Shown here: positions 1 to 7,766 of the stretch, one piece after another
Layout: each line of letters opens with the position of its first letter
Numbering within the stretch: position 1 is the stretch's first letter
Origin: Candidatus Sphingomonas colombiensis
Lineage (GTDB): Bacteria; Pseudomonadota; Alphaproteobacteria; Sphingomonadales; Sphingomonadaceae
Direction of reading: 5' to 3'
Assembly: GCA_029202845.1 (NCBI GenBank)
Contig: CP119315.1
Location: forward strand, 3,441,001-3,505,000
Length of the DNA: 64,000 nucleotides
Program-made: the position numbers and the translations under genes
Notes under the pieces: model-generated
The model's database searches: none
The model's input: the letters and a program-made list of their open reading frames with translations, nothing else
What the model was told of the DNA's origin: nothing

Positions 1-27
1 TATGATCTTGCGGCCCTGCTAGGCTAA
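1..27 (+). CDS. C-terminal end of an upstream phage gene (probably terminase large subunit), partial
   Basis: One frame is open from the window edge to a TAA at 25-27 and would end in the residues YDLAALLG. It lies directly before the portal gene, where tailed phages of this type usually carry the large terminase. Only nine codons are visible, so the identity rests on gene order alone. The next transcription unit's promoter-like element begins two bases after this stop. Confidence 0.35.
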   Translation, partial: YDLAALLG

Positions 28-28
28 C

Positions 29-61
29 CCACCGTAATCCCGGCCGCGACGCATCCATACC
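29..61 (+). promoter_or_regulatory. Putative phage late promoter, copy 1 (before portal)
   Basis: CCACCGTAAT at 29-38 differs by one base from the other four prophage copies. TA at 58-59 lies exactly 20 bases after the last T and begins a -10-like TACC. The predicted +1 is base 70, one base before the portal ATG at 71, and no Shine-Dalgarno is visible, so a leaderless transcript is inferred. Confidence 0.55.
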
Positions 62-70
62 GTCGCGGCC

Positions 71-1975
71 ATGTCGCAGCCCACCCCGTCGCGCGTCGGG
101 CGCCTGTTCGATGGTCTCGTAAATCTCGTATCCGGCGCCGGCACGACCGCCGACAAACGCATGGGCGCGTTCTATGCCCAGCGCATCTCCGATCCCACCC
201 AGATCGAAACCGCCTACCGCACATCGTGGATGATGCGGAAGGGAATCGACCTCCCCGCCTCCGATATGACTCGCGAGCGCCGCGAATGGCAGATCGACGA
301 GGACGCGGTCGACAAGATCGAGGAGGAGGAGGAGCGGCTCGGTCTCTGGCCGAAGCTGACACAGGCGATTGTCCTCGGTCGCCTCGGCGGCGGTGCGATG
401 ATCCTCGGCATCGCGAACGACGATCCGTTGACCCCGCTCGATCCGGCGCGCGTGAAACAGGGCGGCCTGATCTACCTCCACGTCCTCAACCGCTGGCAGA
501 TCGGGCTTGGCGAGGTGATCACCGATCCGGCGGATCAGTTCTTCGGCGAGCCATCATATTTCGAGCTGTCATTCAGCGGCGGCAAGCAGGTCCGCATCCA
601 TCCCAGCCGCGTCGTGCCATTCAAGGGCAAGCGCGTGCCGAGCCTGATCGGCCGGCGCGATAACGACTGGTATTGGGGTGACAGCGAGTACGCATCGTGC
701 ATCGATTCGGTGCAGAATGCCGAGGCCGCGCTCAACGGGTTTGCCGCGCTAATCGAGGAAGCCAAGCTTGATACGGTCACAATCCCGGGCCTGACACAGA
801 CGCTCGCGACCAGTGAGGGCGAGGCGCTGATCCTCAAGCGCGTGTCGGTCGCCAACCAGATCAAATCGACGCACAACACCCGTATCCTCGATGGCGGGCG
901 CGGCAAGGATAGCCCCGGCGAGACGTGGGAAACTCGTCAGATATCGTGGGCCGGGATGCCGGACATCATCCGCACCTATCTCTCGGTCGCGGCGTCTGCG
1001 TTCGATATCCCGGCCACGCGGTTCCTCGGGAAATCCGCTGATGGCATGAACGCGACCGGCGAAGGCGACGAGAAGAACTATCGCGGCAAGATCGCGACGG
1101 ATCAGGGTGATCATGTCCGTCCGGCTTTGAGGCGCATCGACGCCGTGCTGCTGCCATCGGCCGGCGTGATGCTCGATGCTGAGGCGAATTACGTCTTCCC
1201 GCCTCTGAGTAAGCCAACCGACGCCGAGAAGGCCGACACCTTCAACAAGCGGATGACGGCGATCGTCGCGTTGCAGGGCACGGGGGCGATTCCTGAGCCC
1301 GCGTTCTCGAAATCCGTCCAGCATACCGCCGTCGAGGAAGGCTGGCTCGCGGGCCTCGACGGCGCGCTCGCCGAGACGCCCGAGGACGAGCGGTTCCCCA
1401 GCGATATCGCGGAAACGAAGGGAGGTGATCCAGCATCTGCCGATGGGACGGGTGGCGATGGAAGCGCGCCCGTCCGTCGTGCCGTGGGGGATGCCGCACC
1501 GCGCACGCTCTACGTCCGCCGGAACCTCATCAACGCTGCTGACGTCATCGCATGGACGAAGAAGGCCGGCTTCGACACCACCCTTCCCGCCGACGATATG
1601 CACGTCACGGTCGCCTATTCCCGCCAGCCGCTCGACTGGATGCAGATCGAGGCGGACGACTGGAATCAGAACACCGATGGCACGCTGACCGTACCGCCCG
1701 GCGGTGTCCGGCTGATCGAGCGCCTCGGCGATTCCGGTCAGGCCGTCGTGCTGATGTTCGGGTCGTCGAAGCTCTCGTATCGGCATGAGCAGATCGTGCG
1801 CGCCGGGGCCACGTGGGATCATCCGGAATATCAGCCACATGTGACGATCACTTGGGATGCGCCGGCGGGGCTGGACGTGGCTGCGCTTGAGCCATTCCGG
1901 GGTGAGTTGCGGTTTGGGCCGGAGATTTTCGAGGCGGTTGATGAGGACTGGCGCAAGGGGGTGAGTGAGGAATGA
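71..1975 (+). CDS. Phage portal protein (DUF1073) fused to a C-terminal Acb1-like 2H phosphodiesterase domain
   Basis: This 634-residue protein has a DUF1073 portal-type region over roughly residues 20-440, the ring through which DNA enters the capsid. After a low-complexity linker (about 440-475) comes a second domain with two HxT motifs, HVT at residues 511-513 and HVT at 590-592. Paired HxT motifs define 2H phosphodiesterases. The combination with DUF1073 matches the Acb1 family, whose T4 member degrades the cyclic nucleotide signals of CBASS immunity. Both catalytic His and Thr residues are present, so the domain may be active. Its position before the MuF-like head gene supports the portal role. 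There is no Shine-Dalgarno before the ATG. The anti-CBASS activity is inferred from the family. Confidence 0.85.
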   Translation: MSQPTPSRVGRLFDGLVNLVSGAGTTADKRMGAFYAQRISDPTQIETAYRTSWMMRKGIDLPASDMTRERREWQIDEDAVDKIEEEEERLGLWPKLTQAIVLGRLGGGAMILGIANDDPLTPLDPARVKQGGLIYLHVLNRWQIGLGEVITDPADQFFGEPSYFELSFSGGKQVRIHPSRVVPFKGKRVPSLIGRRDNDWYWGDSEYASCIDSVQNAEAALNGFAALIEEAKLDTVTIPGLTQTLATSEGEALILKRVSVANQIKSTHNTRILDGGRGKDSPGETWETRQISWAGMPDIIRTYLSVAASAFDIPATRFLGKSADGMNATGEGDEKNYRGKIATDQGDHVRPALRRIDAVLLPSAGVMLDAEANYVFPPLSKPTDAEKADTFNKRMTAIVALQGTGAIPEPAFSKSVQHTAVEEGWLAGLDGALAETPEDERFPSDIAETKGGDPASADGTGGDGSAPVRRAVGDAAPRTLYVRRNLINAADVIAWTKKAGFDTTLPADDMHVTVAYSRQPLDWMQIEADDWNQNTDGTLTVPPGGVRLIERLGDSGQAVVLMFGSSKLSYRHEQIVRAGATWDHPEYQPHVTITWDAPAGLDVAALEPFRGELRFGPEIFEAVDEDWRKGVSEE

Positions 1976-2184
1976 CGATCGAGGTCATCAAGCGCGGCGT
2001 GCTGCCCGAAGATCAGCCATACGAAGCCACGTGCAGAAATTGCCATTCGCAGATCCGCTTCCTCCGCTCGGATGCCCGTCTCACATTCGACCAGCGCGAC
2101 GGCGATTTCCTTACGGTCGCTTGCCCTGTCTGTGGGAAGGCAATCCACACAGCGGCGCGCAGGCTTCCGCCCCTATCCCGGTGA
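1972..2184 (+). CDS. Small zinc-ribbon protein
   Basis: A 70-residue protein whose ATG overlaps the portal stop (ATGA), showing translational coupling. It carries two CxxC pairs, CRNC near residue 22 and CPVC near residue 51, about 26 residues apart, which is the usual layout of a zinc ribbon. The function is unknown. Its place between portal and head morphogenesis genes suggests a packaging or head accessory role, but nothing in the sequence proves this. Confidence 0.7.
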   Translation: MTIEVIKRGVLPEDQPYEATCRNCHSQIRFLRSDARLTFDQRDGDFLTVACPVCGKAIHTAARRLPPLSR

Positions 2185-2187
2185 TCC

Positions 2188-3063
2188 GTGCCCACCACCC
2201 AGCCAGACCCCGCCAACACCGCGAACGACCACCGCGCGGAGATAGCCGCCGCGCTGCTCCTATCCCTACGCCGCTACGATCTCCGTGCCATCATCAAGTC
2301 GGCCGGAATCAAACCCCGCCCCTTCCGCCGCATCGAGCCAACCGAGGCGCTGCGGTCTGAAATCGCCGCTCCGTATTTCGCGCTGGTCCGCGCCTGGCAG
2401 GCCGAGCAAGCCGCGATCATCGCCGCATATTCCGCCGTGCTGCCCGCGCGTGGTCAGCCGCTCCCGGCCGGCGCCTCCGCGCAGATCCAGCGCGAGATTG
2501 ACGCGGCGGCCAACCGCATCGGCCGCCAGCTCGCGTTCCTGAGCCGTCGATTCCCCGGCGCGCTCGCATCGCTCGATCGCTGGCACGCCCGCCAATGGGA
2601 TCAGCGCATTCGGACGGCGACGGGGCTGGACGTTTCCGCGTTCACTTCCGCAAGCGATACCCGCGCCGTCACCAGCAACGCCGTCGCCCGCAATGAGCAA
2701 CTGCTCGGTCAGGTGCATGTCGAGACGAAGGGCAAGATCGCGGCGGCTCTGTTGGGCGCACTGACGATCGCGGCGCCAGCAGCGTTTGCGGCTGGCGAGT
2801 TCGCGCGGGTCACGACGACCGCGAAGAAGCGCGTTGCCCGGATCGCGGTGGACCAGGCGGACGGGATATCGGCGGAAATGGATCGGGCGCGGCGCACGGC
2901 TGCCGGGCTTGGGCGGTTCCGCTGGCATCATACCGACCAGCCGCGACCACGGCCGGAGCATCTGGCGCGGGATGAGCGGGTTTATTCACAGAGCAATGCG
3001 CCCAACGACAGGGCCGGGATTCTTCCGTTCTGTAAATGCTGGGAAGAGCCGCTCTGGGATTGA
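2188..3063 (+). CDS. Phage head morphogenesis protein, MuF/SPP1 gp7-like minor head protein
   Basis: A 291-residue protein starting at GTG three bases after the zinc-ribbon gene. The C-terminal region (about 225-290) has the layout of the MuF minor-head domain: a WHHTDQPRPRPEH stretch, then a DRAGILPFCKCWEEP stretch containing a conserved C-x-C. The N-terminal two thirds are helical and Ala-rich. In this family the protein sits inside the head next to the portal and can be ejected with DNA. The order portal, MuF-like, DUF2213 is common in siphovirus prophages. Confidence 0.8.
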   Translation: MPTTQPDPANTANDHRAEIAAALLLSLRRYDLRAIIKSAGIKPRPFRRIEPTEALRSEIAAPYFALVRAWQAEQAAIIAAYSAVLPARGQPLPAGASAQIQREIDAAANRIGRQLAFLSRRFPGALASLDRWHARQWDQRIRTATGLDVSAFTSASDTRAVTSNAVARNEQLLGQVHVETKGKIAAALLGALTIAAPAAFAAGEFARVTTTAKKRVARIAVDQADGISAEMDRARRTAAGLGRFRWHHTDQPRPRPEHLARDERVYSQSNAPNDRAGILPFCKCWEEPLWD

Positions 3064-3284
3064 ATCAGAGTGCAATTTTAACCAACCCGGCGTCGCCAGA
3101 ATTTTCCCATAAACCGCAAAAAACGAGCCTGAAATTCTGGGCAGTGCCTCGTGAACCTACGCAGACAAGACCTTCAACCTGATGCTCGATGCGCTCAGCA
3201 GCGAGATTGATCTCTTGCATCAATCTGCCGCGTTCCCACCAGCCGCGCGCGGGAACCTCAAATTCTTCGCGTATATTCATCTAC
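3064..3284. other. Non-coding or unassigned gap within the head operon
   Basis: About 220 bases separate the MuF-like gene from the next promoter element. The stretch is more A/T-rich than its neighbours. A 71-codon reading frame on the minus strand (3065-3280) and a short plus-strand frame beginning at 3182 both exist, but neither has a convincing ribosome-binding site or recognisable family. A GTTCCC...GGGAAC inverted repeat near 3234-3257 could form a short hairpin. I assign no gene here. Confidence 0.4.
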
Positions 3285-3318
3285 CCGCCGTAATCGCAAA
3301 CCTCCGTTCCCGCTATCC
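3285..3318 (+). promoter_or_regulatory. Putative phage late promoter, copy 2 (before DUF2213 gene)
   Basis: Exact CCGCCGTAAT at 3285-3294. TA at 3314-3315 lies 20 bases after the final T within CTATCC. The predicted +1 is 3326 and the gene's ATG is at 3327. No Shine-Dalgarno is present, which fits a leaderless mRNA. It follows the unassigned gap and would restart transcription into the capsid genes. Confidence 0.6.
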
Positions 3319-3326
3319 CGCCGGGC

Positions 3327-4463
3327 ATGCTGTTCCAAGACCGCGCCCTAATCGACGGACCGGCCCGCATCACGCGGGAAGGCCACCTTGTCGCATCGGC
3401 GCGCGTCGCGAAGGCAAACAACATTCAGGATTACCGCGCCGACGAGATCGGCGAGGCCCCGAAGGCTGATGGCTCCCCTTATCGCATCTTCCGCCCAGAG
3501 GCGGCTGTGTTCGCCCGCGACGCCATCGCCAGCGCGACGCATCGTCCGATCACGATCACGCATCCGAAAGAGGATGTGAACGCCACCAACTGGAAAGCCC
3601 TATCGGTCGGCGACACCGGTGGCGAAGTCCTGCGCGACGGCGATTTCCTCCGCATCCCCGTGATGGTGATGGACGCGAAGGGCGTGAACGCCGCGCGCAC
3701 GACGCATCAGGAATTTAGCCTCGGCTATTCCGCTGAGATCGACATGACGCCCGGCCGCTTCGGCGACGCCGAATACGACGGGGCGATGCACTCGATCCGC
3801 GTCAATCACCTCGCCCTCGTGCCGGCCGCCCGTGGTGGTGCCGAACTTCGCATCGTGGACGAGCGCCCCTCTCACCTCCGTGAGCATCTGGAGACTGCAC
3901 CAATGAAGATCAGGATCGGCGACGCCGAGGTCGATGCGACGAACGGCGAGGCCGTCTCGATCGCAGTTCAGGCCCTCAACAAGAAGCTGGGCGACAGCGA
4001 AACCGCGCTCGGCACCGTCACCGCCAAACTCGCGGACGCCAGCACGGCGATCGAGGGCAAGGACGGCGAGATCGCCGCGCTCAAGACGCAGCTTGCTGAC
4101 GCGCAGGTCACGCCCGCGAAGCTCGCCGATATGGTCAAGGCCCGCGCGGTGCTGATCGATGCCGCGCTGGCGATGGGTGTCGAGATCACCGACGCCGACA
4201 GCGATGCCGACATCAAGAAGAAAGCCGTCGCGAAGAAGATGGGTGATGCAGCCGTGAGCCTGTCCGATGCGGCGATCGATGGCGCATTCGCGGCGTTCGC
4301 ATCTTCGGCCGGCGGCGAGAAGAAGCCCGACGTGCTGCGCGATGCGCTGGCGGCCCAGCCGATCACCATGAGCGATGCCGCCACCAGCTACGCCGAATCC
4401 CGCAACAAGCAGAAGCAGGCGCTGGCCGACGCATGGCGCCAGCCCTTCGCTGGCGAAGCCTGA
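3327..4463 (+). CDS. DUF2213 phage protein, predicted prohead protease with fused scaffold
   Basis: A 378-residue protein. Residues 1-190 match the DUF2213 layout, with a THP motif at H79, an EFSLGYS segment with S131 and S135, and NHLALVPAARGG after residue 160. This resembles the His and Ser arrangement of prohead proteases, so these are candidate catalytic residues. Residues 193-378 are Ala-, Lys- and Asp-rich and coiled-coil-like, as expected of a scaffold. DUF2213 genes normally precede the cement and major capsid genes, as here. The protease role is inferred from family and context. An internal start is listed separately. Confidence 0.8.
   Translation: MLFQDRALIDGPARITREGHLVASARVAKANNIQDYRADEIGEAPKADGSPYRIFRPEAAVFARDAIASATHRPITITHPKEDVNATNWKALSVGDTGGEVLRDGDFLRIPVMVMDAKGVNAARTTHQEFSLGYSAEIDMTPGRFGDAEYDGAMHSIRVNHLALVPAARGGAELRIVDERPSHLREHLETAPMKIRIGDAEVDATNGEAVSIAVQALNKKLGDSETALGTVTAKLADASTAIEGKDGEIAALKTQLADAQVTPAKLADMVKARAVLIDAALAMGVEITDADSDADIKKKAVAKKMGDAAVSLSDAAIDGAFAAFASSAGGEKKPDVLRDALAAQPITMSDAATSYAESRNKQKQALADAWRQPFAGEA
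3903..4463 (+). CDS. Possible nested scaffold protein from an internal start of the DUF2213 gene
   Basis: An in-frame ATG at codon 193 of the DUF2213 gene is preceded by GGAG nine bases upstream. It lies exactly where the protease-like domain ends and the coiled-coil scaffold-like half begins. The product would be 186 residues. Nested protease/scaffold pairs such as lambda C/Nu3 are well known, so this could supply free scaffold. The internal start is a prediction only. Confidence 0.35.
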   Translation: MKIRIGDAEVDATNGEAVSIAVQALNKKLGDSETALGTVTAKLADASTAIEGKDGEIAALKTQLADAQVTPAKLADMVKARAVLIDAALAMGVEITDADSDADIKKKAVAKKMGDAAVSLSDAAIDGAFAAFASSAGGEKKPDVLRDALAAQPITMSDAATSYAESRNKQKQALADAWRQPFAGEA

Positions 4464-4475
4464 GGAGCCGCGACC

Positions 4476-4931
4476 ATGACCATCACCATCCAGAGCGCCT
4501 ATCTCACCGACTACCAGCGCGGAATGCCCGGCATGTTGGCGGACGGCGCGACGCAGAACCGCATCAGCCGCACCGTTGAAGATGCCGCCGGTATCGCGTT
4601 CGGCAAGGCGGCCTTTCAGGGCACGACGGATCACGGCCTGACTGGCACGCCGGGGACTAAATTCCTCGGTGTCGTGATCGCCGACGTTGGCCTGATCACG
4701 CAGGTGGCCGCATCGCCGGATATCTTACCGCAGTATTCGACGCCATCGTTGCTCGACATGGGCGACATCTTCGTCACCACATCCGTCGCGGTCACTCCGG
4801 GTCAGCCCGTCTTTGTGACGCCCGGCGGCGCTTTCACCAACGTCTCGACCAGCAACACCGCCATCCCGGCGACGTTCCGCGAGACCGCCGCAATCGGTGC
4901 GCCTGTGCGCATCCGCATCGTCCAGCAGTAA
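4476..4931 (+). CDS. Capsid cement/decoration protein (Gp24-like)
   Basis: A 151-residue protein with a GAGG-type ribosome-binding site, just before the major capsid gene. Its N-terminus contains DYQRGMPGMLAD, which is characteristic of phage structural cement proteins of the Gp24 type. The rest is rich in Val, Thr and Gly and probably beta-stranded, ending in PVRIRIVQQ. Such proteins bind the outer capsid surface and stabilise it. The call rests on motif recognition and on the usual order DUF2213, cement, major capsid. Confidence 0.75.
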   Translation: MTITIQSAYLTDYQRGMPGMLADGATQNRISRTVEDAAGIAFGKAAFQGTTDHGLTGTPGTKFLGVVIADVGLITQVAASPDILPQYSTPSLLDMGDIFVTTSVAVTPGQPVFVTPGGAFTNVSTSNTAIPATFRETAAIGAPVRIRIVQQ

Positions 4932-4945
4932 GGGGGGCATCAACG

Positions 4946-5887
4946 ATGTTTCGTGATTTCCGTGATGCCCAGCAGGCGGCATCTTTCGTCAATCCGTCGC
5001 TCTATCGCACGCACTCGTTCATCGAGCAGCGGTATCCGTCATTCGATTTCGCTGGGCTGGTGCCTGTCAACACCGATGGCGACATGTGGGACGTGGGCAC
5101 GCTGGTCTATTCCGGCGATATCGCAGGCGCTGCGGACTATATCGGCCGCAAGGCGTTCGATATCCCGAACGTGTCGGTCAACTTCTCGCAGGGGTTGAGT
5201 AACTTCCACCTTGCCGGTGCCGGATATGAACTGTCGCTCGGCGAAGTGAACCGCTTTGCCCGGATCATCACGCAGAATCCTTCGGGCACGGCGTCGCTCG
5301 GACAGCGTAAGGCGAACGCGGCGAACATGGTCGCGGCGAAGTTTGTCTACGACCGCGCTATTCGGGGATCGACCGAGAAGAATTTCACCGGCCTCGTCAA
5401 TGATGCGCGCGTGCCGACCGCGAGCGCACCTAACGGCTCGTGGGCCACCGCAACCCCGGCGCAGATGCTGGCGGACGTGAACGCGGCCCTCAACGACGTG
5501 ATCGTGAACACCAAGGAGACGGCAATGCCGAACTCGCTGGTGATCCCGACGTCGAAGTTCCTGACAGCGAACAACGCCCAACTGCCGAACACCCCCACGT
5601 CGGTGCTGACGTTCCTCGCGCAGAACAACAGCTACACTGCGATGACCAAGCAGCCGCTCGACATTCGCCCGAGCCGCGAATTGGAAACCGCCGGCAGCAG
5701 CGGGACCGGCCGCATGGTCGCCTACGAGAAGAACCCCGACAACATGGAGTTCTTCTATCCGGGAATGTTCGAGTTCATGCCGGAATTCCCAACATCCTCG
5801 ATGACGTGGCGGGTCGATGGCGTAATGAACGTCGGCCAGCTCGAAATCTATCGCCCGAAGACGGTCACGTACCGCGACGGCTTGTAA
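4946..5887 (+). CDS. Major capsid protein (DUF2184 family)
   Basis: A 313-residue protein with a strong GGGGGG-type ribosome-binding site 15 bases after the cement gene. It has the features of DUF2184 major capsid proteins: an N-terminal helix, a central region containing YDRAIRG, a conserved VIPTSKFLTAN segment, and a C-terminal YEKNPDNMEFFYPGMFEFMP stretch. These proteins adopt the HK97 fold. Length and position in the head operon fit. A hairpin terminator follows one gene downstream, which would favour high capsid output. Confidence 0.9.
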   Translation: MFRDFRDAQQAASFVNPSLYRTHSFIEQRYPSFDFAGLVPVNTDGDMWDVGTLVYSGDIAGAADYIGRKAFDIPNVSVNFSQGLSNFHLAGAGYELSLGEVNRFARIITQNPSGTASLGQRKANAANMVAAKFVYDRAIRGSTEKNFTGLVNDARVPTASAPNGSWATATPAQMLADVNAALNDVIVNTKETAMPNSLVIPTSKFLTANNAQLPNTPTSVLTFLAQNNSYTAMTKQPLDIRPSRELETAGSSGTGRMVAYEKNPDNMEFFYPGMFEFMPEFPTSSMTWRVDGVMNVGQLEIYRPKTVTYRDGL

Positions 5888-5899
5888 GGGAGCAAGGCA

Positions 5900-6178
5900 G
5901 TGAAGAGCTTCACCAACCACACCGCCGGCCCTCGCGGGATCAATCTGCTGGCAGGGGGCACGCGCTGGCTTGAGCCGGGCGAGACCGTCGAACTCGATCC
6001 CGAAGCGATTGCGGGCGCCGTTCCCGATCTCGGCCACGCGCCCTCCACCAAGGAGGATCGCGCGCTGAAGGCCGAGAACCATAAGGCCCTCGCCGACCTA
6101 AAAAAGCAGGTCGATGACCTGACGAAAGACCGCGACGCGCTGAAGGCTGAGAATGAGAAGCTCAAGGCCAAGGCATAA
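5900..6178 (+). CDS. Small phage structural protein with C-terminal coiled coil
   Basis: A 92-residue protein starting at GTG with a GGGAG ribosome-binding site. The N-terminal half (residues 1-50) is globular. Residues 55-92 form a highly charged coiled coil of Lys, Glu, Ala and Leu heptads. I do not recognise a family. It is the last gene before a predicted terminator and shares the capsid-gene transcript, so a head-associated role is likely but unproven. Confidence 0.75.
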   Translation: MKSFTNHTAGPRGINLLAGGTRWLEPGETVELDPEAIAGAVPDLGHAPSTKEDRALKAENHKALADLKKQVDDLTKDRDALKAENEKLKAKA

Positions 6179-6200
6179 ATCCGCATTACGCGCGGGGACG

Positions 6201-6236
6201 GGCCGCTCCGCCAATTGGTGGGGCGGCCTTATTCTT
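6201..6236 (+). terminator. Rho-independent-type terminator after the capsid genes
   Basis: A 12-bp stem (6201-6212 with 6217-6228, two G-T wobbles) closes an AATT loop and is followed by TTATTCTT. It lies between the coiled-coil gene and the spike-base gene, inside an otherwise continuous operon. It may be partial and lower expression of connector and tail genes relative to capsid. Confidence 0.7.
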
Positions 6237-6246
6237 GAGGTGAGAC

Positions 6247-6510
6247 ATGGGTGACAAATACACGAACGAGCGCGCATGGTCCGCCCTATCGCTGGGCGGT
6301 TCAGCAATCGCCTACACCCCGGCCGACGCCGACCTGCCTATCAACGTGAAGGCGGTGGTGTTCGACGCGGTCGGCAGCATCAGCTTCAAAAACCCCGGCG
6401 ACACCGCAGCGCGCACCGGTTTCCCGGTCGCTGCCGGATACCCGCTGCCGTTCGTGCCAGCCAGGATCACCGCAATGACCGGCGCCACGACCTGCTGGCT
6501 GATCTATTGA
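6247..6510 (+). CDS. Capsid spike-base protein, GTA Rcc01079-like
   Basis: An 87-residue protein preceded by GAGGTGAG. It shows the pattern of the small spike-base proteins of gene transfer agents and related phages: an Ala- and Gly-rich N-terminus, ADLP, a KAVVFDAVGSI strand, and a C-terminal P-x-R-I-T-A-M-TGATTCWLIY strand. In the Rhodobacter GTA the homologous protein anchors head spikes to the capsid. Assignment is by motif and length and fits the head-gene context. Confidence 0.65.
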   Translation: MGDKYTNERAWSALSLGGSAIAYTPADADLPINVKAVVFDAVGSISFKNPGDTAARTGFPVAAGYPLPFVPARITAMTGATTCWLIY

Positions 6511-6511
6511 C

Positions 6512-6979
6512 GTGCCGGACCTCGCGACCTTCCGCATCCGGTATCCCGCGTTTGCCAACGTGCCCGATGTCACAGTCGAATATTGGCTGACCGACGCAGG
6601 TCGCTTCGTTGACGATAGCTGGCCGATCGAGGGCGACCGCGATCCGGCGATGATGGCCGTGGCTGCGCATCATATGATGGCGTCTGCGGTCGCCGGTATT
6701 GCCGATGGCGATGTGTCCGGGCTGCTCGCATCCGGCGTCACGCAATTTCAGTCGGGTGGACGGGAAGGTTTCCGGGTCGCGCTCTCCGATGCCGCGATTC
6801 AGAGGGCGCTTGCCGGCGGCTACGAGGCATCGCGGCCGGGGCAGGAATATCTCGACCTGCTTTATCGCAACAAGGGCGGTCCTAGATCCACTCTACCGGG
6901 CGCGGTCCCCTGCGCGAACGCTGGTTTCAACGGTTTCGCCGGGCCGCTCGGTTATCCCGCCCGCTTCGGGGGCCGCTAA
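6512..6979 (+). CDS. Head-tail connector protein (DUF4054)
   Basis: A 155-residue protein starting at GTG, one base after the preceding stop. The N-terminus reads F-R-I-R-YPAFANVPDVTVEYWL, the typical opening of DUF4054 and of gp6-like connectors. A helical domain with AMMAVAAHHM follows, then a Gly-rich C-terminus. Proteins of this type form the adaptor ring beneath the portal. The gene overlaps the next one by a single base. Confidence 0.8.
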   Translation: MPDLATFRIRYPAFANVPDVTVEYWLTDAGRFVDDSWPIEGDRDPAMMAVAAHHMMASAVAGIADGDVSGLLASGVTQFQSGGREGFRVALSDAAIQRALAGGYEASRPGQEYLDLLYRNKGGPRSTLPGAVPCANAGFNGFAGPLGYPARFGGR

Positions 6980-7359
6980 TGAACCTCCCCGGCGCGTTCC
7001 TCTCGATCGCCAACCGCGTGACCGCCGCCATGGGCGCGCCGTTCTGGGACGGCGAGATAGTCGCGCCTGGCACCGGCGGCGGCTATGACGATGACGGCGT
7101 CTACCAGCCCGGTTCACCCCCGTCGCGCCATCCGTGCCGCGTGCAGGTCGATGACGCGACCGAGTTCATGCGCGCCAATGAGGGGTTCGCAGACGGTGAC
7201 GTGGTGATGATCATCCTGTCCGCCTCGATGGATATCGACCTAAACACCGATATGCGGGTCCAGATCGCATCAGGCCCGCGCGCCGGTATCTGGATGATCT
7301 CCCAGCTCGGCCGCGACCCCGCCAGCATCGGGTGGAGTGCGAAGGGGCGCCCAGCATGA
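6979..7359 (+). CDS. Predicted head closure (stopper) protein
   Basis: A 126-residue beta-rich protein overlapping its neighbours at both ends. I do not recognise a named family. It lies between a DUF4054 adaptor and a gp10-like tail completion protein, where siphophages encode the head-closure or stopper ring. The C-terminal half has the pattern VMIILSASMDIDLNTDMRVQ followed by IASGPRAG, consistent with a small beta-barrel. Function is inferred from gene order. Confidence 0.6.
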   Translation: MNLPGAFLSIANRVTAAMGAPFWDGEIVAPGTGGGYDDDGVYQPGSPPSRHPCRVQVDDATEFMRANEGFADGDVVMIILSASMDIDLNTDMRVQIASGPRAGIWMISQLGRDPASIGWSAKGRPA

Positions 7360-7766
7360 TCAAGATCGAGGACAGCCACGCCCCCACATTAGCGCGCATC
7401 CATCCCGACCTGCTTATCCTCGCTCTCGGCTCGGCATTGGAAGATGGCGCGAAGGCTATCGCGGAGGATGCAGCCTTCTCGATCCGCGACGGCGCGATCA
7501 GTGGAGCCGGCCACGTCCCATCTGCACCCGGCCAGCCCCCGAACGCTGACACCCACGACCTCGACCAGAGCATCCATGTCGGCGACCTGATCGAGATGCC
7601 CGACCGCATCCAGACGGCGGTGATCGCAGACAGTGACCACGCGCTCTACATGGAGCTTGGGACCTCCACGATCGCCGAGCGCCCATTCATGCGGCCGGCC
7701 GTTGAACGCAACCGCCGTAGCGTGATCGAGCGCGTCGCCAGCACCTTTGGCAAGCTGCTCCGCTGA
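7356..7766 (+). CDS. HK97 gp10-like tail completion protein
   Basis: A 136-residue protein. The ATG at 7356 overlaps the upstream stop as ATGA and is preferred to an upstream in-frame ATG at 7332. Family features include GHVPSAPGQPPN, and near the end YMELGTSTIAERPFMRPAVE, the hallmark G-T-x-x-x-x-x-RPFMRPA of HK97 gp10-type proteins. These act at the head-tail interface during tail completion. It is followed directly by the tail terminator gene. Confidence 0.85.
   Translation: MIKIEDSHAPTLARIHPDLLILALGSALEDGAKAIAEDAAFSIRDGAISGAGHVPSAPGQPPNADTHDLDQSIHVGDLIEMPDRIQTAVIADSDHALYMELGTSTIAERPFMRPAVERNRRSVIERVASTFGKLLR

Noticed and set aside
3065..3280. 71-codon minus-strand frame in the head operon gap
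   Set aside because: It has a possible helical start but no convincing ribosome-binding site and no recognised family, so it is described only as part of the gap.
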